Origin: Chelonoidis abingdonii
Taxonomy: Eukaryota; Chordata; Testudines; Testudinidae
Reading direction: 5' to 3'
Assembly (NCBI RefSeq): GCF_003597395.2
Contig: NC_133771.1
Span: forward strand, 46,399,216 to 46,463,215
Length of the DNA stretch: 64,000 nucleotides
The notes beneath the pieces were generated by a model, which saw only the letters and a program-made list of their open reading frames with translations, did not search any database and was not told the origin of the DNA. How positions within the stretch are numbered: the stretch's first letter is position 1; every line of letters begins with the position of its first letter. Below are positions 34,449 through 47,658 of this stretch, piece after piece. The translations under genes were made by a program, and so were the position numbers.

Positions 34449-36924
34449 AGTGTGCTATTTGAGTTCCATCCTCACTGTTTCTATCTATCACACATGCAGA
34501 GAGAGAGACTATCACCTCCTTGTCCATGACTAGATGGCTCTGATTACGCAGCTGAAGAGTTTGATTGGCACTGCTGGCATCCTTGCATTGCATTGCAAGC
34601 ACACAGAAAGTTTTCTGTCTATTATTACCAGTAGGTTGTTTTTGTCATTATTACTTTCCATTCATTTCTCTCTCAGTGGATATCTATGTTTTAGATTATT
34701 TTTCCCAGAAGTCTTAGCTTGCATCTTTCAAGGTTGGATCTTATATTATCTTCTATTAACGTCTAATCTTCTACATCCATTTATATTATTTCTCTATGCT
34801 CTCTGGTGTTCACAAGGTAGTGTCATCTGTGAATTAATTCATGTGCGCTTTTACTGTTTCTTGCAGATCATTAGTAAAGATGTGAGATACAATCAAGCCT
34901 AACACTAATTCACATGGCACATCATTGGGCACCCCCACACAACTTAGTGCATTACCATGTTTCATTACAGTTTGTTCTCTTCCTTTTGCCCCTTTTCATT
35001 CTTTGGGACACTGTTCATATCTAGTTGTACTGTCATTTGTCTAGTGACACAAGGGCTGACTAACCTCTTTTTCTGTCTCCACAGGGAGACCTAGGTGTCC
35101 TAGCAGGATCTCTGTATAACATTTTTTTAAATGTGATGGCTAGAATGTTGGGCTCGATAAAATTTAGAATACACAGATTTATTAATATGTCATGTATCTC
35201 CAAATAATAGAGATCTATCCAAGCAGTGGTGCTTAGTGATCTCTGGAGTTGGTCTTGCCATGGGAGACAAAAAGCAATAGATGTCCCTGTCATTCAAGAA
35301 GCTTCAAACACATGAACCAGAGAAGCTCTGGTTAAAAAGAAACATTTCAGAACAGTTTTACTCAATGACTGATTCTGGGTGAGTTCTCGGTGACAAGCTA
35401 GTGGTGTGGAAAAAAAACTGCACATTGCACTATATGAAATATTTTTCAGGGCTGCTCTAACCTTTGTCAGCAATAACGGCCCAATTCTTCCAGTCCAGGA
35501 TCACCAGAATATGAAGCGTGTCTCAGTAATGCCCCTGACCAGTCCATAGAACCTACCTAATCTGGGGAAGAGGTGCAGGCTGGTTATGCAGACCTGGCCA
35601 TGCTGAGTTTATAGTATATGGAGATTCCCCTATGCAACAGAACCCCATAATGACTATTTAACCCAGCTTTCCATAGCCTTTCTTCTGCCGCAGCATCGTA
35701 AAGGAGAAGGAATGAGGCCAATGGTCTAGCCCACTATTTCTCAAATACAGTATATTAAGTTAGCCTTGTAAGCCACACACGTTACAAGCTCAGCAATGCT
35801 TTTTAAAACATGTTGCAGATACTCGAGTGTGATTTTTTTTACAAATGCCCATACTTTGAAAATAAGCCAGAATCAGTTGGCAATGTGCTTCCTCGGTGAG
35901 ATTTATTTCCATGCCAAATATTAACATTATAGCCTAGTTGTTTTGACCCTAGAACTGTGAGAAAAAGTCACAGGATTATTATATTTTAATCTATATAATG
36001 GGAGAAGTTTATTTTTTCATTCTCCTTGGACTCAAACAAGTGGAACTATTTTGGTTCAAACTTGCGCACATGCGCACACACACACACACCCCAATCACCT
36101 TAGCACAGAGACTGGCACTGGAAAGTTATGAACAAATGAAAGCAGAAGTTAAACCAGGTTTTATACAACTTTAAATATAGTCATGGCTAACGTTGCCAAG
36201 CTAATACATGTTAGGGATGGGATCATATTAATCAGCCTACATCCAAACACTCCCATCATTTCAAAGTTGGAATTAGAACCCAAGCCAAGACCTAGGCCTG
36301 AATTTTGACTTCATCTCATCTCTAATATATAAAGACAATATTCTTATATCTGGGTGCCACAGATTTAGACTCCTAAATCTGTATTTAGGTGTCTCCATAA
36401 AAGTGGCCTGCTTGTCAGAAGTGCTGTTCATCTACAGATTCCATGGAAATCAAAGAAACTGCAGGTATTCAACACTTGAAAATCAATCCATGTTTATTAG
36501 GTGCCTAAATATAGTTTTAGGAGCCTAACTTGAGGCATCCAGGCTGGAATATCTTGGACAGAATTCCTACCTTTATATTGTTTCTTTAAAAGGAGATCAA
36601 CCAATAGGGCTGGGACAAAATTATGGAAAGTGCACAGATGCAGAAGGCTTCTTTGATGTAGATTTGAATTTTGAGATGCATTATGATATTAAACCAAATT
36701 AGAAGGAAGAATCTCTATGGTTGAAAAAGAAGCAGTAGATAAAAAGAGGGCATGGTTTTATTCTACCTGTATTTGTCTCTATTTGACCAATAGCTGAGCC
36801 ATTTCCTAGTTTGATTCCCAGGCTGATTAATAAAAATAAATCTAATTTTAGCACTCAAATTGTGGTTTTATTTCTTTAAAGAAACCTGAGGCTTTTATCT
36901 ATCATATATCATATCCTATCGTAT
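34449..36924. other. Intergenic, nothing recognised
   Basis: A short (CA)n lies near 36070-36090 and an ATCAT-rich run near 36898-36933. The 122-codon frame at 34534-34902 shows no domain and is treated as chance. Confidence 0.45.
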
Positions 36925-37067
36925 CATATCATTAGAGGTTTTTCAGGCCTGGCTTGACAAAGCCCTGGCTGGGATGATTTAGTTGGTGTTGGTCTTGCTT
37001 TGAGCAAGGAGTTGGACTAGATGACCTCCTGAGTTCTCTTCCAACCCTAATCTTCTATGATTCTATG
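36925..37067 (+). mobile_element. CR1 LINE 3' end
   Basis: It reads 'gaggtttttcaggcctggct ... gacaaagccctggctggga', then 'gttggactagatgacctcct', 'cttccaaccctaatcttct', and ends in ATGATTCTATG units, the CR1 tail. Only the last ~140 bases are present. Confidence 0.85.
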
Positions 37068-38303
37068 TCATATAATCATTCTAATTCTGTAAGTCACATT
37101 TTAGATCCTGTTTCTAGGGTATTTATCCCGGGAAAAAGCACACTGAAATTTTGCCTGGGAAAGAATTGTAGGATTTCATCCTCTATAAGGCAGAAACGCA
37201 AACAAAAAATATAATAATTTTATACTAAGCCACAAGGCCATTTGAAAGATGAGCATAGATTTGAGGGGGGGTGTTTTCAGAAGTTGGACAGCAATTGTAT
37301 AAAACTTGTTTGTACACAATATAATAAAAAGTATAGACATTATAAACCTACATCCAAAGTACATCACATCAGCCAGTCTGAATCATTTTATATAATTCTA
37401 AAAGTCTTTTAGACAATGGTTTCAAACTTTTTTTTTGCTTACTTAAGTCTTTTTTCTCTATTTACATGCCTTGAATATGTACCAGGTTAAATTTGAGACA
37501 GGGAATATATTCCCTTTATACTCTCCGTACGGGGAAAGTATTTTGGATATAGCCTTGTTTAAAAGGGATTTCACAGACACATTGTTTCACACGTCTCTTT
37601 GTGATCAAAAGGAAAAAAAAGCCTTGATAGTAATGATCAAAAGAAATTTAAAAAACCCACTAAAATAATTCACTTTAGCAAAACTAAATAAATAAATGTA
37701 AGTCAGATAAAACCAAACAGACAGATGGTAAACAAAAAACATGCATAAATTAAATAACAATAAATGTATGACTTTGCATAAGACCTTTTATTCAGTACAC
37801 AGAAGCTACAAAGACAAAATCAGTAACAAATAGTTTTTTTTCTAATCTTGCTGTGTAAAATAATTTTTTCTACTCAAAACAGAAAGACTATGTTTAGTGA
37901 AGATGGCTTTTTTCCTATCTTTGGCTCGACATTTTTGTCACATCACTGCTAGATATTTACAGTGATTCTCACCTAATCCCTTGGAAATAACAATAATCTA
38001 CATCAAAGGAATGTCCTGGGGTTCACAAAAGGAAGTTGAATATAAAGCTGTTAAAATGTCAATATACGTGCTTCAAAATGTACAAGACACTGTTGAAATA
38101 AAAATATTAGTAATTTTTTAGCTTTATCATTTGACTCAATATTAAGTGGTAATGTTTGGGCTGGGTCTTTATGTTTGGAAAGTGCTTAGCACATTTTGGG
38201 CATTAGTACAGTGCAAGGGTCCTTATTGGAAAGATTTAGAGTTACTTTACTCATGAGAATAGTCCCATTAGTCTTGATAGTAAAGTTACTTGTGTACATA
38301 AAC
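37068..38303. other. AT-rich intergenic stretch
   Basis: No feature is supported. Sequence near 38230-38300 ('ttactcatgagaatagtccc', 'gtaaagttacttgtgtac') resembles a decayed palindromic repeat. Confidence 0.45.
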
Positions 38304-38799
38304 CTGTTGTGATAAACTCAGGACAGATCGCTATGGGGGAGGGGGGGTAGAAATCAGTCTCAGAGGGTTAAAAGGCCCTCCTCCCTGTCAACTGAGGGGG
38401 GGTAAATACAGATCAATCAGGTTCAGCTGAGAAGGGGTTACCAGAGTATCAATTAGAATTAGCTGAGAAGGAGCTACCTGAGGTTAATTAGGATCAGTTG
38501 ATTCCAATTAAGGGCTCCCTGAGACCTTTGTAAACCCTCCCCTGGGGGAAAAAGGGGGAAGAGGAGAGAGAGAAGGAGTTCTGTTGCCAGCAGGTTAGGA
38601 GCAGCAAGACAGTAAGCCTCACCAGGAGGGGAGACTACATTCCCTCCCACAATGGAGAAAAAACAAGCTAAAAAGACTGGTGGAGGGAAGGAACGGACTT
38701 CCTCTGTGCCACCAAGAGGGACTATTTTACCAAGTCTGTTTTGCCAGGGCTAAAAGCAGCGGAGGCTGGGGAGACCGAGAAGGTGCCTTGCCACACTGT
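38304..38799 (+). mobile_element. Candidate solo LTR with 4-bp target duplication
   Basis: The segment 38308-38795 (488 bp) begins TGTGATAAACTCAGG and ends CCTTGCCACA, so it has TG...CA ends. It is flanked by CTGT on both sides (38304-38307 and 38796-38799). A weak TATA-like TTGTAAACC near 38529 precedes a GA-rich part. No clear AATAAA is seen inside, which lowers confidence. No viral genes are present. Size, ends and duplication fit a solo LTR of a class I endogenous retrovirus or a similar element. Confidence 0.5.
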
Positions 38800-39320
38800 G
38801 CTCTAAAAGAATAATGTAAATAATAACTGAGTGAATCATCATGGTATGCCACTATATAATTCAATATTAAAACAAGATGACTGAGTATCTACTTACTGTT
38901 TTTTAACCATCTTTAATGTCTTCTTGACAACCATAAGGTTATGCCATGAGAAGCCAGCCAAGACCAAGCAAGAATCGGACTGTGGCCATTGGCTGACAAA
39001 TGGGTAGAGCAGCTTTGGGTAGAAAAATATTTAAGTATTGTAATGAAAATTAGTGTTGAAAAGCAGCAACAAGAAAAAAGATTATGCCCAAATTGATTTC
39101 AGTCAGAGCACTGAGTAGACATGCACACATCTGAGTGGTAATAAGCTGCAAGAGAATGATCAGGTAAAGAATTTCATTGGATCTTCTGGACTAATTTTGC
39201 AATTGTACTATTATTATTCAATAATAATATTGCTTTGGCACCCAAAGGCCACAATCAGGACTGAGGCCTCATTTTGCTAGACAATGTACAAATGCATATA
39301 AAAAACAGTTTCCTGCCCAT
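38800..39320. other. Intergenic, nothing recognised
   Basis: AT-rich sequence without a supported feature. Confidence 0.5.
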
Positions 39321-39908
39321 CTCAAAAAAGATATATTGGAACTGGAAAAGTTTCAGAAAAGCACAACAAATATGATTGGGGTATGGAATGGCTGCTGTAT
39401 GAGGAGAGATTAATAAGACTGGAAAAGAGATGACTAAGGAGGGATATGGTAGAGGTCTATAAAATCATGACTGGTGTGGAGAAAGTAAATAAGGAAGTGT
39501 TATTTACTCCTTCTCATAACACAAGAACTAGCAGTCACCAAATGAAATTAATAGGCAGCAGGTTTAAAACAAACAAAAGGAAGTACTTTTTCACACACTG
39601 CACAGTCAACCTGTGGAACTCCTTGCCAGAGGATATTGTGAAGGCCAAGACTATAACAGGGTTCAAAAAAGAATTAGATAAGTTCATGGAGGATATGTCC
39701 ATCAATGGCTATTACCGAGGATGGACAGGGATGTTGTCCCTAGCCTCTGCCAGAAGCTGGGAATAGGCAATGGGATAGATCACTTGATGATTATCTGTTC
39801 TGTTCATTCCCTCTAGGGCACCTGGTATTGGCCACTGTTGGAAGACAGGATAATGGGCTAGATGGACCTTTGGTCTTACCCAGTATGGCCATTCTTATGT
39901 TCTTATGA
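39321..39908 (+). mobile_element. L3/CR1-like LINE 3' end with C-terminal ORF2 fragment
   Basis: A frame at 39446-39766 encodes the C-terminal segment of a CR1-group polyprotein. Landmarks are [15 protein letters not shown], a [20 protein letters not shown] block and FKKELDKFM. It is followed by the 3' untranslated tail 'gggctagatggacctttggt' and 'tatggccattcttatgttct', a common end in turtle LINEs. The frame is intact for about 100 codons, so it is younger than the LINE at 27440, but it is truncated at the 5' side and cannot be active. Confidence 0.85.
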
Positions 39909-40439
39909 ATACAGTCAAATGTATAAATTTTTATAGACATATTTACAATTGGTAGCTCTGCCTATGATTAAGATTGCCTAACATTTCCTATTGTAAAACC
40001 CTGTTTTCAGTTGCTTGTAACTTTGCCAAACTTCAGCCATTTGGACTGAAATTTTCCATGCATGTCTCTGCCTTAGGTTGAATGTTTTGGAAAAATTCAG
40101 ACAAAAATGGTTCAGACATCTTTGAGAATGAGTCTAGGGAAAATACATTGTTATGCCCAGGGAAAAAAAAATCTTGTGACTTATTCTTTGAAAAACTCTA
40201 GCACTCATCTGCTTTGGAGCAGAGATTTCACATTTGGTAGGGGAGTGACCTTTGTGCAAGAGACATGCCTTTTGCCATTCTCATGAAAATCTGCCCCAAT
40301 TTGGCCAATTTGAAAAGACTTTGCAAAATTGCAGTTCACACATGCTCAATAAAGATGTATTTGATTTTAGCAGCTAAATTCCTGAAAGATTCCTTCTGCA
40401 CTGGGCATGTTCTAAGCCAGGGCTGAACCAGACTTTCAC
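39909..40439. other. Intergenic, nothing recognised
   Basis: No supported feature. Confidence 0.5.
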
Positions 40440-41350
40440 TGCAATTGCAGCTCTCAACTGCTGCAGGCCAGGTCAGGTACAGGCACCTGAATTGAGAGCA
40501 GGGAGCCTGTCTCTCCTGTGCTCCCAGTTACCTCCCTCCTGCCCCCCGCTGAGCCCACATAACATGAAGAGGAAGCTCCCTGATTTGAATGCAGAGGGGA
40601 AACAAGCTGGGACTGTGAGGAGTAGGCAGGGAAGTAGACTGGGACAAGGAGCCTGGTGGGGAGGGGGAATAGAAACTATGACTGGAGGCTGGCAGACAGA
40701 TGGAGTGTGGGGGAGAGTGGGACAGGTTGTGCAAGGAGACTGGGACCTGGAGTAGGAGCTGGGATTAACTGGGTCAAGAGACAGGAGCTGGGAGCCAAGT
40801 AGGAGGACTGCAACTGGCTGGGCAAGGAAACTGGGAGATGGACAGTGAGACAGGAGGCAGGGGACTGGGATGCATTTGCTGGGAGTGGGTGAAGAGACAG
40901 GGAAGACTGGGACCGGCAGGACAAGGATTCTAGGACTGAGAATCAGTGGGGTAGGGGAAGGAGGAGAGGACGGTAAGGAAGACAAATCTGATGAGGAGTT
41001 TGGGTTCTAGGGGAGAACTGAAACTAGCTGGGCAAAGAGAATGGGATGAGGAACTGATGGGAGGACACCGAGATTGAATGAGTAACCTGGGGAGGGAGAT
41101 TGGGTCTGGGAGCCAGTAAGGAGAGGGAACATGGACAGAGATGGCATGACTGGAGGTATGACAGGTCGGGGAGAGACAGATTGTATGAAGAGATGGAGGC
41201 AGGGATTGGGACTAGCTGTACAGGAGACTGTGGACAAGGACTGAGGGGGACTGGGGATGGGGTGGGGATACTAGGAGTCTCGAGAAATGAAACAGACTTT
41301 CTGGGTAAAAAGACTGGGATGAAAAGCCTGAGGAGTGGAATTTAGGACTA
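40440..41350. repeat. GA-rich diverged minisatellite-like block
   Basis: Irregular copies of a unit built from 'gactgggac', 'ctgggcaaggaga', 'gggagctgg' and 'aggagctgggat' recur every few tens of bases. The purine bias produces long open frames on both strands (170 codons on the minus strand at 40473-40985), which are low-complexity and not genes. I recall similar 'actgggactggctgggcaag' arrays in turtle genomes. Confidence 0.6.
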
Positions 41351-41624
41351 GCGAGGTGAGGTGAATGGAAACTGTGCTAAGGAGCTACGGGTAGGGAAGT
41401 GATAGGACTGGGACAGAGACAGGCTGGAAGAAGTTATGCTTTGGAAGCTGAAGAGTCTGCTCCCACTAAAGCACATTCCCCTCCAGAGCCTGGAATGGAA
41501 CCCTAGATTTCTGTGTCTGATCACTCCTCTGCTATCAGCAAATATCTGAGAAACCCACTGGCAAAGTGTGAGTCTCATTCCCCTCTAGTACAGATCCACA
41601 TATAGATTGGCAACATACTACTTC

Positions 41625-41695
41625 TGTTACTCCATTAGCTCAAGTGACTAGGGTCTGAACAGTAGATTTCAAGGTGCCAAACCTGCTGATGACCC
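41625..41695 (+). mobile_element. Decayed tRNA-derived SINE head
   Basis: CATTAGCTCAAGTGACTAGG resembles a pol III A box (TAGCTCAAGTGG). 'gatttcaaggtgccaaacc' sits where the B box would be, and the 'ctgctgatgaccc' that follows is typical of such SINEs. Strongly diverged. Confidence 0.45.
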
Positions 41696-44177
41696 ATGTA
41701 GGCGTCACTATGATGCCACATCATGGAATATCTGGTTTTTCAATTTGTTAAAAAAAACAATCTCCTGTACAGCTACATGCAAAAAAAACTACATGCAAAA
41801 AAAATCTGTTAAAAGTACATTCTTAAAGTTGCAAAGTCAAGACCTCAAATGTTAGGAAATGTCAGAATAAAGATTTTTTTTTCTGTTTTGGGCTAAAATC
41901 TCACAGTTTGATCAAACCAAAACCCTACTCTAACCTAATTCAGATACAAATTAGAACATCTGCTCTTTGCTCCATCTTCAATAATACCTGACCCGAGCAT
42001 TTTGAGACAGCTGTGGTGTCTTGCTGATAGCACAGTTGTCAGGACTTCTGCATGAAGGAGAACACACTGGATTTCTATACTTCGCACCCAAAAATAGCAT
42101 GATTGAATTAAAAATCATATTAAAAAAAACTAAATTCCTGCCCAAAAAGAGCTTATGATCAAATTTTAGAGATGACATACAAGAGGATAGCAGACAATAG
42201 GGGAAAAGTGTAAAGAAGGACAAGGCTCCCAAGATTAACAATTATGTCAAAACTCAGTTTTCCCTACACAAAGTTTGAGGGTTACATTGTTTTTCATTTT
42301 ATTTATTTACATTTTTAAACTTTATTTGCCTTAGCTCCACACATAATCAAGACACACATAAAATCAAAAATATAATTGGTCATGAACATGTGCAAGAATC
42401 TTTTTTGTCTATGCATCATATCAAAAAGAAACAAACATTTATGTGACTTGGGCAGATTCCCAAAGCAAGTGCACAGTTTATACTGTGAGCTTTATTACAT
42501 TCTCACTTTTCTAGTTGAGCATGCCTCCTATTACTATTTTCCATAAAGACTTTGACTTTTTAAAAGTGCCTGTGGGCTGGTTTTTTGTTTAGCTCTATTT
42601 ATGGATGGGCAAACCTGGAGAAGTTTGGCCTTGTATTTTGGTTCACCTGAAACTCAAATGGCTCAGAAAATTATCAGCTTGCCAGACCCTAGTGAACCCT
42701 TCTGAAGATCTGCTACAAACAGATCTCCATATGGACTCTGTAAAAGTGGCATCATGGGTTCCATCTTTGTTGTTTACAAGTGTTAGTTACCAATCAGCCA
42801 TGCACACTGAATTCTGAAATTCAAGAGCTCTGAAAAACCAAGCATTCTCATTCATTATCATCAATAATATGATTTGGTCCATGGTCCCAATTCTGCCTTA
42901 AATTACTGCACGGCCTTCAAATTATGCCCTGTAAATCCCATTGTTTTCAAATTATGCCCTCAATTACCCCTGTGCAACTAAGAGCAGAATTTGGCTCTGC
43001 ATTTACAACATAGTTAATTATTCTGTTGATGAAGTGTGAAAAAGAACAGGATCCATCTTCTTCTCCCAGATCTGTGTGGGTTCTGTAGGACTTTTGTCCT
43101 TGAAATGGGCAGATACACCCAGGGATCAGATCTGTTGAGTAAGAAGATGCCATTTTTACACAGTCAGTCTTTACAGTGGACCAGACTAAGTTCCGCTCTG
43201 TTCAAACTAAGATATATCTCCACCAGTTCCTGTTCTGAGAGAATGCGACATCTCTCGTTACAGTAAAATAGGCATAAACGGAGCTATCTTGCTGAGAAAT
43301 TCAGAATCCCAAGTATGTCTGGAGAATACAGATGGTCAAGAGAAATCCTGGATACACCCAGTTCCCAGTAAATTAAGAGGGTCAATATTTTTAAAATGTT
43401 TTATAGATGAGAAAGAAGCAGTGGAATTTGGGAATGGATGCTACTGTTGCACTCGAGAGTGGTAAAAATGACCAGATGAAATCCAGCAAGGGCTGAATAA
43501 TGTTCTATTTGTGTACATTGTTTATGGTAATAATTGGGCTTGAGTTTGGAAGTAGAGCAAGATAATTCAGAGTGGAAATTCAATGGAAAGGTATTTGATA
43601 CATACCCAATTCCTAGCTCACTGTAGAGAGACAGAGTTGGTCAATCCAAATTTCTTAGTTCATATCAAGTCACATAACATTCCAGTTATTTAAATCTCTG
43701 ATTGACAAGCAGTCTGGAATTATTTTTCTAAGTGTTTATCCACCTTTACTGATTTTCCAGATCTTATTAATGAATATCCCAACCATCCAATATGACACAG
43801 CTTATCTTGCCAGCCATATGTGGCTCAAAAACTCTCTGCACCTCTTTCCTCTATTGTTCATTTTCCTTCTTGATTGCATGATTGTCAGGTCTGATGAAGT
43901 ATAAAAAATAATTTGTCATTATTATACAAACAGATTTATTCTTTAGCAATAGTATTATCTGCATCATAGTCATGCTCAGAGGCCCAGGCATTGTCAATAT
44001 TGTTGTGCTAGTTGCTGTACTATGCATAGGAGAATATGGTCCCTTCTCTTAAGAGACTGCAATCTAACTTAAGACAAGATGTAAGGAGTAAATGTAGTAA
44101 ACAGGAGGGAATGGAGGGTGAAGAAAGCATGAGCGCAACAGTAATATGAACATGATCTTCAACAGGCTTAATGGCTT
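41696..44177. other. Intergenic, minor repeats only
   Basis: An 18-bp tandem duplication ('ctacatgcaaaaaaaa') is at about 41773-41806. A direct repeat 'ttcaaattatgccct' occurs at about 42916 and 42947. No gene is supported. Confidence 0.5.
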
Positions 44178-44317
44178 TCTAAAGATAGGGTGACAAGAGG
44201 TCCCGATTTTATATGGACAGTCTTGATATTTGGGGCTTTTTTTAATATGGGCTCCTATTACCCCCCACCCCCTGTCCCAATTTTTCACACTTGTTATCTG
44301 GTCACACTATCTAAAGA
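44178..44317. mobile_element. 124-bp hAT-type miniature element with exact 8-bp TSD
   Basis: The element 44186-44309 begins TAGGGTGACAAGAGGTCCC and ends ATCTGGTCACACTA. TCTAAAGA is repeated exactly at 44178-44185 and 44310-44317. It is the second copy of the family at 8980-9102, sharing 'ctcctattaccccc' and 'tgtccc(g/a)atttttcaca' internally. Confidence 0.92.
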
Positions 44318-47300
44318 AGAGATGGCATTGTCTGGAGAATTACATACAAGTGTACACATGGGAGCCATGATTTATCTGTGGCAATTACAGTTACCATTGA
44401 CCAGGAGTGCCTGGTAATGGGCAACCACCATAGCACCATAGAGATCAGAAGATACTTTGCTGCTTTCACTTTGATAGGATGACTTCTGAGTGCTGCAGTC
44501 ATTGGCATTGGTGTGAGTGAGAAGTTGCTTGGCTCGTAGTCCTGCTTCACTGGAATCACACTCTCACATGTCCATCTGCTTTCTTCAAGGAACTACGAGT
44601 GTTGAATAGAGAAGTGGAGCCTGAGGTTGCAGAGAAAGGCAGGAAAGCTCTTGTTAAAGTCACATGAGTGAAGGCTATAAGAATGGATCAACAGCATAAA
44701 CAATAAAATAGTAAGATTGAAAAATGAGTGGTTTACGATCCAGAGTTCTGACATTCTGGTAGTCTGGCCCCATCTCAGCATGTAACAGAGCTCCATACAG
44801 AAAACTGTGAGGTAGGCATACCAGTCTAAGGTTCAGGTGAAACAAAGATCTGCCCTTCCTCCAACATCTGTCCTCCCATCCAGCATCAGAAGCATGATGA
44901 TGAACTGCTTCTACAACACACATTAGTGCCTTCCATATGTGGACAGTATCATTTTTTGGACTATACCACCATAGCTAGGGCATCAGTCCTGAGCACAAGC
45001 CATTCCTCCTGTCTTGCTCACCTGATAGCGTTGTCTATGGAAAACCACTCTTCAGTCAACATGGACTTGATCTAAAGATCACTCTTCAGTCAACATGGAC
45101 TTGATCGAAAGACCCATGGTGACCTTACTAGGAGAGTGTTGTGATAGCAAAAACAGCAAAAATACAGAGAATGAAAATACAATGACATAGGGCAGGAGTT
45201 TCCATACAAGGAGAAATCAAAAAGAATAATGGCACAAACCTTTGGGAGGTGAAAAGTGAGCTGAAAAGCATTCTGTGAGTTAGAACTGGTTAGCTTTCAA
45301 TTCTACCCTCAGGAGCGCAACCATGAGGAGAGTAAAATGCGTGGCTTGCAAGCCATCCTCTGTATGATTCTTCTTGCCCATTCTTCCCTGACTCCTCTGC
45401 CAGACTCCTTTAGTGCAGTTACACAAGGCAAAAATTATATAGGCTATCAGTCCCTGTGTTTGTGGGCATAACATGGAAACCAGCAAACATCAAGAAAAAT
45501 ATTCCTCTTTTGCAATAATGCATCAGGACATTATGGTCATTCTACACCTTCCTCTGAAGCAGGTGGCATTGACCTCTCCCCAGGACAGCCTTAAATGGCC
45601 ACTAGCCTGTACTAGTATTTGATATGGCATCCTGTTTTTCCCTGAGGAAGGACTACACATTATTGCTGCAGAATAGAAACCTGGGCTAATTTGTACTTTA
45701 TTACATTTGTACATTATTTAGAAACATGGAAGATAATAGCCAACAGATTAATTTCTGTTGTGTTTATTTCTCAAACAGTCTGCTTATTCATCTAAAAATT
45801 TAATTTCAATTTAACTAAAAAAAAATATGTATTTCATTATATTTTTTTCTTCTCCTTACCCTTCCTTTCCCATTTTCCCCTCTTTTCTAGGGGACAATGG
45901 GTAGAGAAAGAGGAGAGGGGGAAGAAAGAACTAAAAATGAGTACCACAAATATTTTTTTATTTCAATAAATTTGAATGAAATAAAAACTTTTATTTCAAA
46001 TCAAATGATATTTTTTCTATCAAAACTAAGTAATTTTTTTCCATTTCACAATTAACAATAATGGGACAGTCTCACAGATATTGTTTTTAAAACAATGGAT
46101 TAGTCTTGGTGCAAAACAACTGCCAAAAATCCCTTAATTCTGCAAAATTTGAATGTTGCTCACTGCTAAATGCATGTGGATTTAAGTGAAGAAGCAAATT
46201 TAACAATCAACTTGAAAGATCATATTTCCTTCTTAAAATTCAGTATCGGCAAGTAACTTCTAAGATTACTAAACCAATTGGAAGAAGTGAGAGGAAAATT
46301 GGGACTTCTCTCTCTCTTTTCTTTTCTCTGCTTGATTACTATGTATTGACAATCATTTGCATCACTGTCATACTGTCACTGCCAGACATTACTGCAGGGA
46401 AACTTGCATGCACATTCTTTTCTTGGTGGGGTACTTGGGTGACTATCTAGCATACATTATGCACTGGGTGACGCTGATTATACATTTATTTTTACAGACT
46501 ACATTTCTCTTCTGTGATTCAGCTGTCTTGCAGCCCTCACAAATTTCAAAGCAGAATAGCACCATCTAGTTGTTCACATACCAAAGCTAATGCCCTTTTT
46601 AGAAAAATGTGAGTCAGCTTTTGGCAACATCCTTGATGATCAAACAGTAGACCTGCAACCCAGTTACTGTTTCCCAGAAGAAAATAAGATTTTCAGATCT
46701 CTATTACAGATATGAAATGCTAAACAATTATGATAACCCTGGGTATAACAACAAAGCATACTCTTTGCATTGTTTAAAGTTTGTTTCTGTATGACTGTAA
46801 AGGGGGGAACTGAACTGCTGAAGACCTTGAACACAACAGAACTGACATTGTTCCACTGGGGTGGGGGGGAGGGGGGGAGTGAGAGAGAGAGAGCAGGATT
46901 CAAAGAACTCATGTAGGGCATCTGCACTCCATGCATTTGCAGAGCTCCTCTCAATGAAAACTCTCTTTGTCTTCCTCCAGGGAGGTCTTCTGGGTGGAAG
47001 CTGAGTAGCCTCACAAAAGTCCTTCCCTATTCCCTTGTGAAGGGGAGAGCAGCAGATGTGGGGGCTACAGCTTGCTAATGTAGGATTCAATCCTTCACAG
47101 CCCTTGTGGCCTTTCCCGAAGCACAGTCCAGTTACTGAGGATTTATCCTTTGTTTCTTGAATTTATCTAAATTATTTGCAGAGTATTCTTGTTAACATAT
47201 GCTTGCCATTTATTTTCTTACTTATATTCCTCTCTGAACACCACTGTAGATATTTTATGTACACTGCAGATCAGTACTGTCCACAGTGAGGATCTTTGTT

Positions 47301-47358
47301 TTACTCAGTCAAATCCACTGACAGATCAGAAAGGAGAATTTTACACTTTGACTTGCTC
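44318..47358. other. Intergenic, low-complexity tracts only
   Basis: It contains a purine tract at about 45890-45930 and a G-rich then GA-repeat tract at 46856-46895. The 116- and 120-codon minus frames at 46664-47090 overlap that tract and show no domain. Confidence 0.5.
45046..45113. repeat. Two-copy 34-bp tandem duplication
   Basis: CACTCTTCAGTCAACATGGA, followed by 'cttgatc' and an A-rich end, occurs at 45046 and again at 45080, nearly identical. It looks like a recent replication-slippage duplication. Confidence 0.85.
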
Positions 47359-47658
47359 TTAGGCTGTGTCTACACGATGCGTGAAAATCGATTTTAGATA
47401 CGCAATTTCAGCTACGAGAATAGCGTAGCTGAAATCGATTATCTAAAATCGATCTACTCACCCGTCTTCACCGCGCGGGATCGATGTGCGCGGCTCGCCA
47501 TGTCTATTCCTGAACTCCGTTGGTTTTGGTGGTGTTCCGGAATCGATGTAAGCGCGCTCAGGGATCGATATATCGTGTCTAGATGAGACGCGATATATCG
47601 ATCCCCAAGCAATCAATTGTAACGCGCCGATACGGCGTGTCGTATAGACGTGGCCTTA
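47359..47658. mobile_element. Harbinger-type miniature element with internal hairpins
   Basis: The element 47362-47655 (294 bp) begins GGCTGTGTCTACACG and ends CGTATAGACGTGGCC, which are inverted copies at 11 of 15 positions. It is flanked by TTA on both sides, the 3-bp target type of PIF/Harbinger elements. It contains seven ATCGAT hexamers. A nested hairpin at 47387-47453 has a perfect 14-bp outer arm (ATCGATTTTAGATA) and a perfect 12-bp inner arm (ATTTCAGCTACG). A second hairpin, GGGATCGATATATCG (47561-47575) with its exact complement at 47591-47605, lies nearer the right end. CpG is far denser than in the flanks. It is non-coding. Confidence 0.85.

Noticed and set aside
40473..40985. 170-codon minus-strand frame rich in Pro and Ser
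   Set aside because: Produced by a purine-rich minisatellite-like block; low-complexity composition and parallel frames on both strands.
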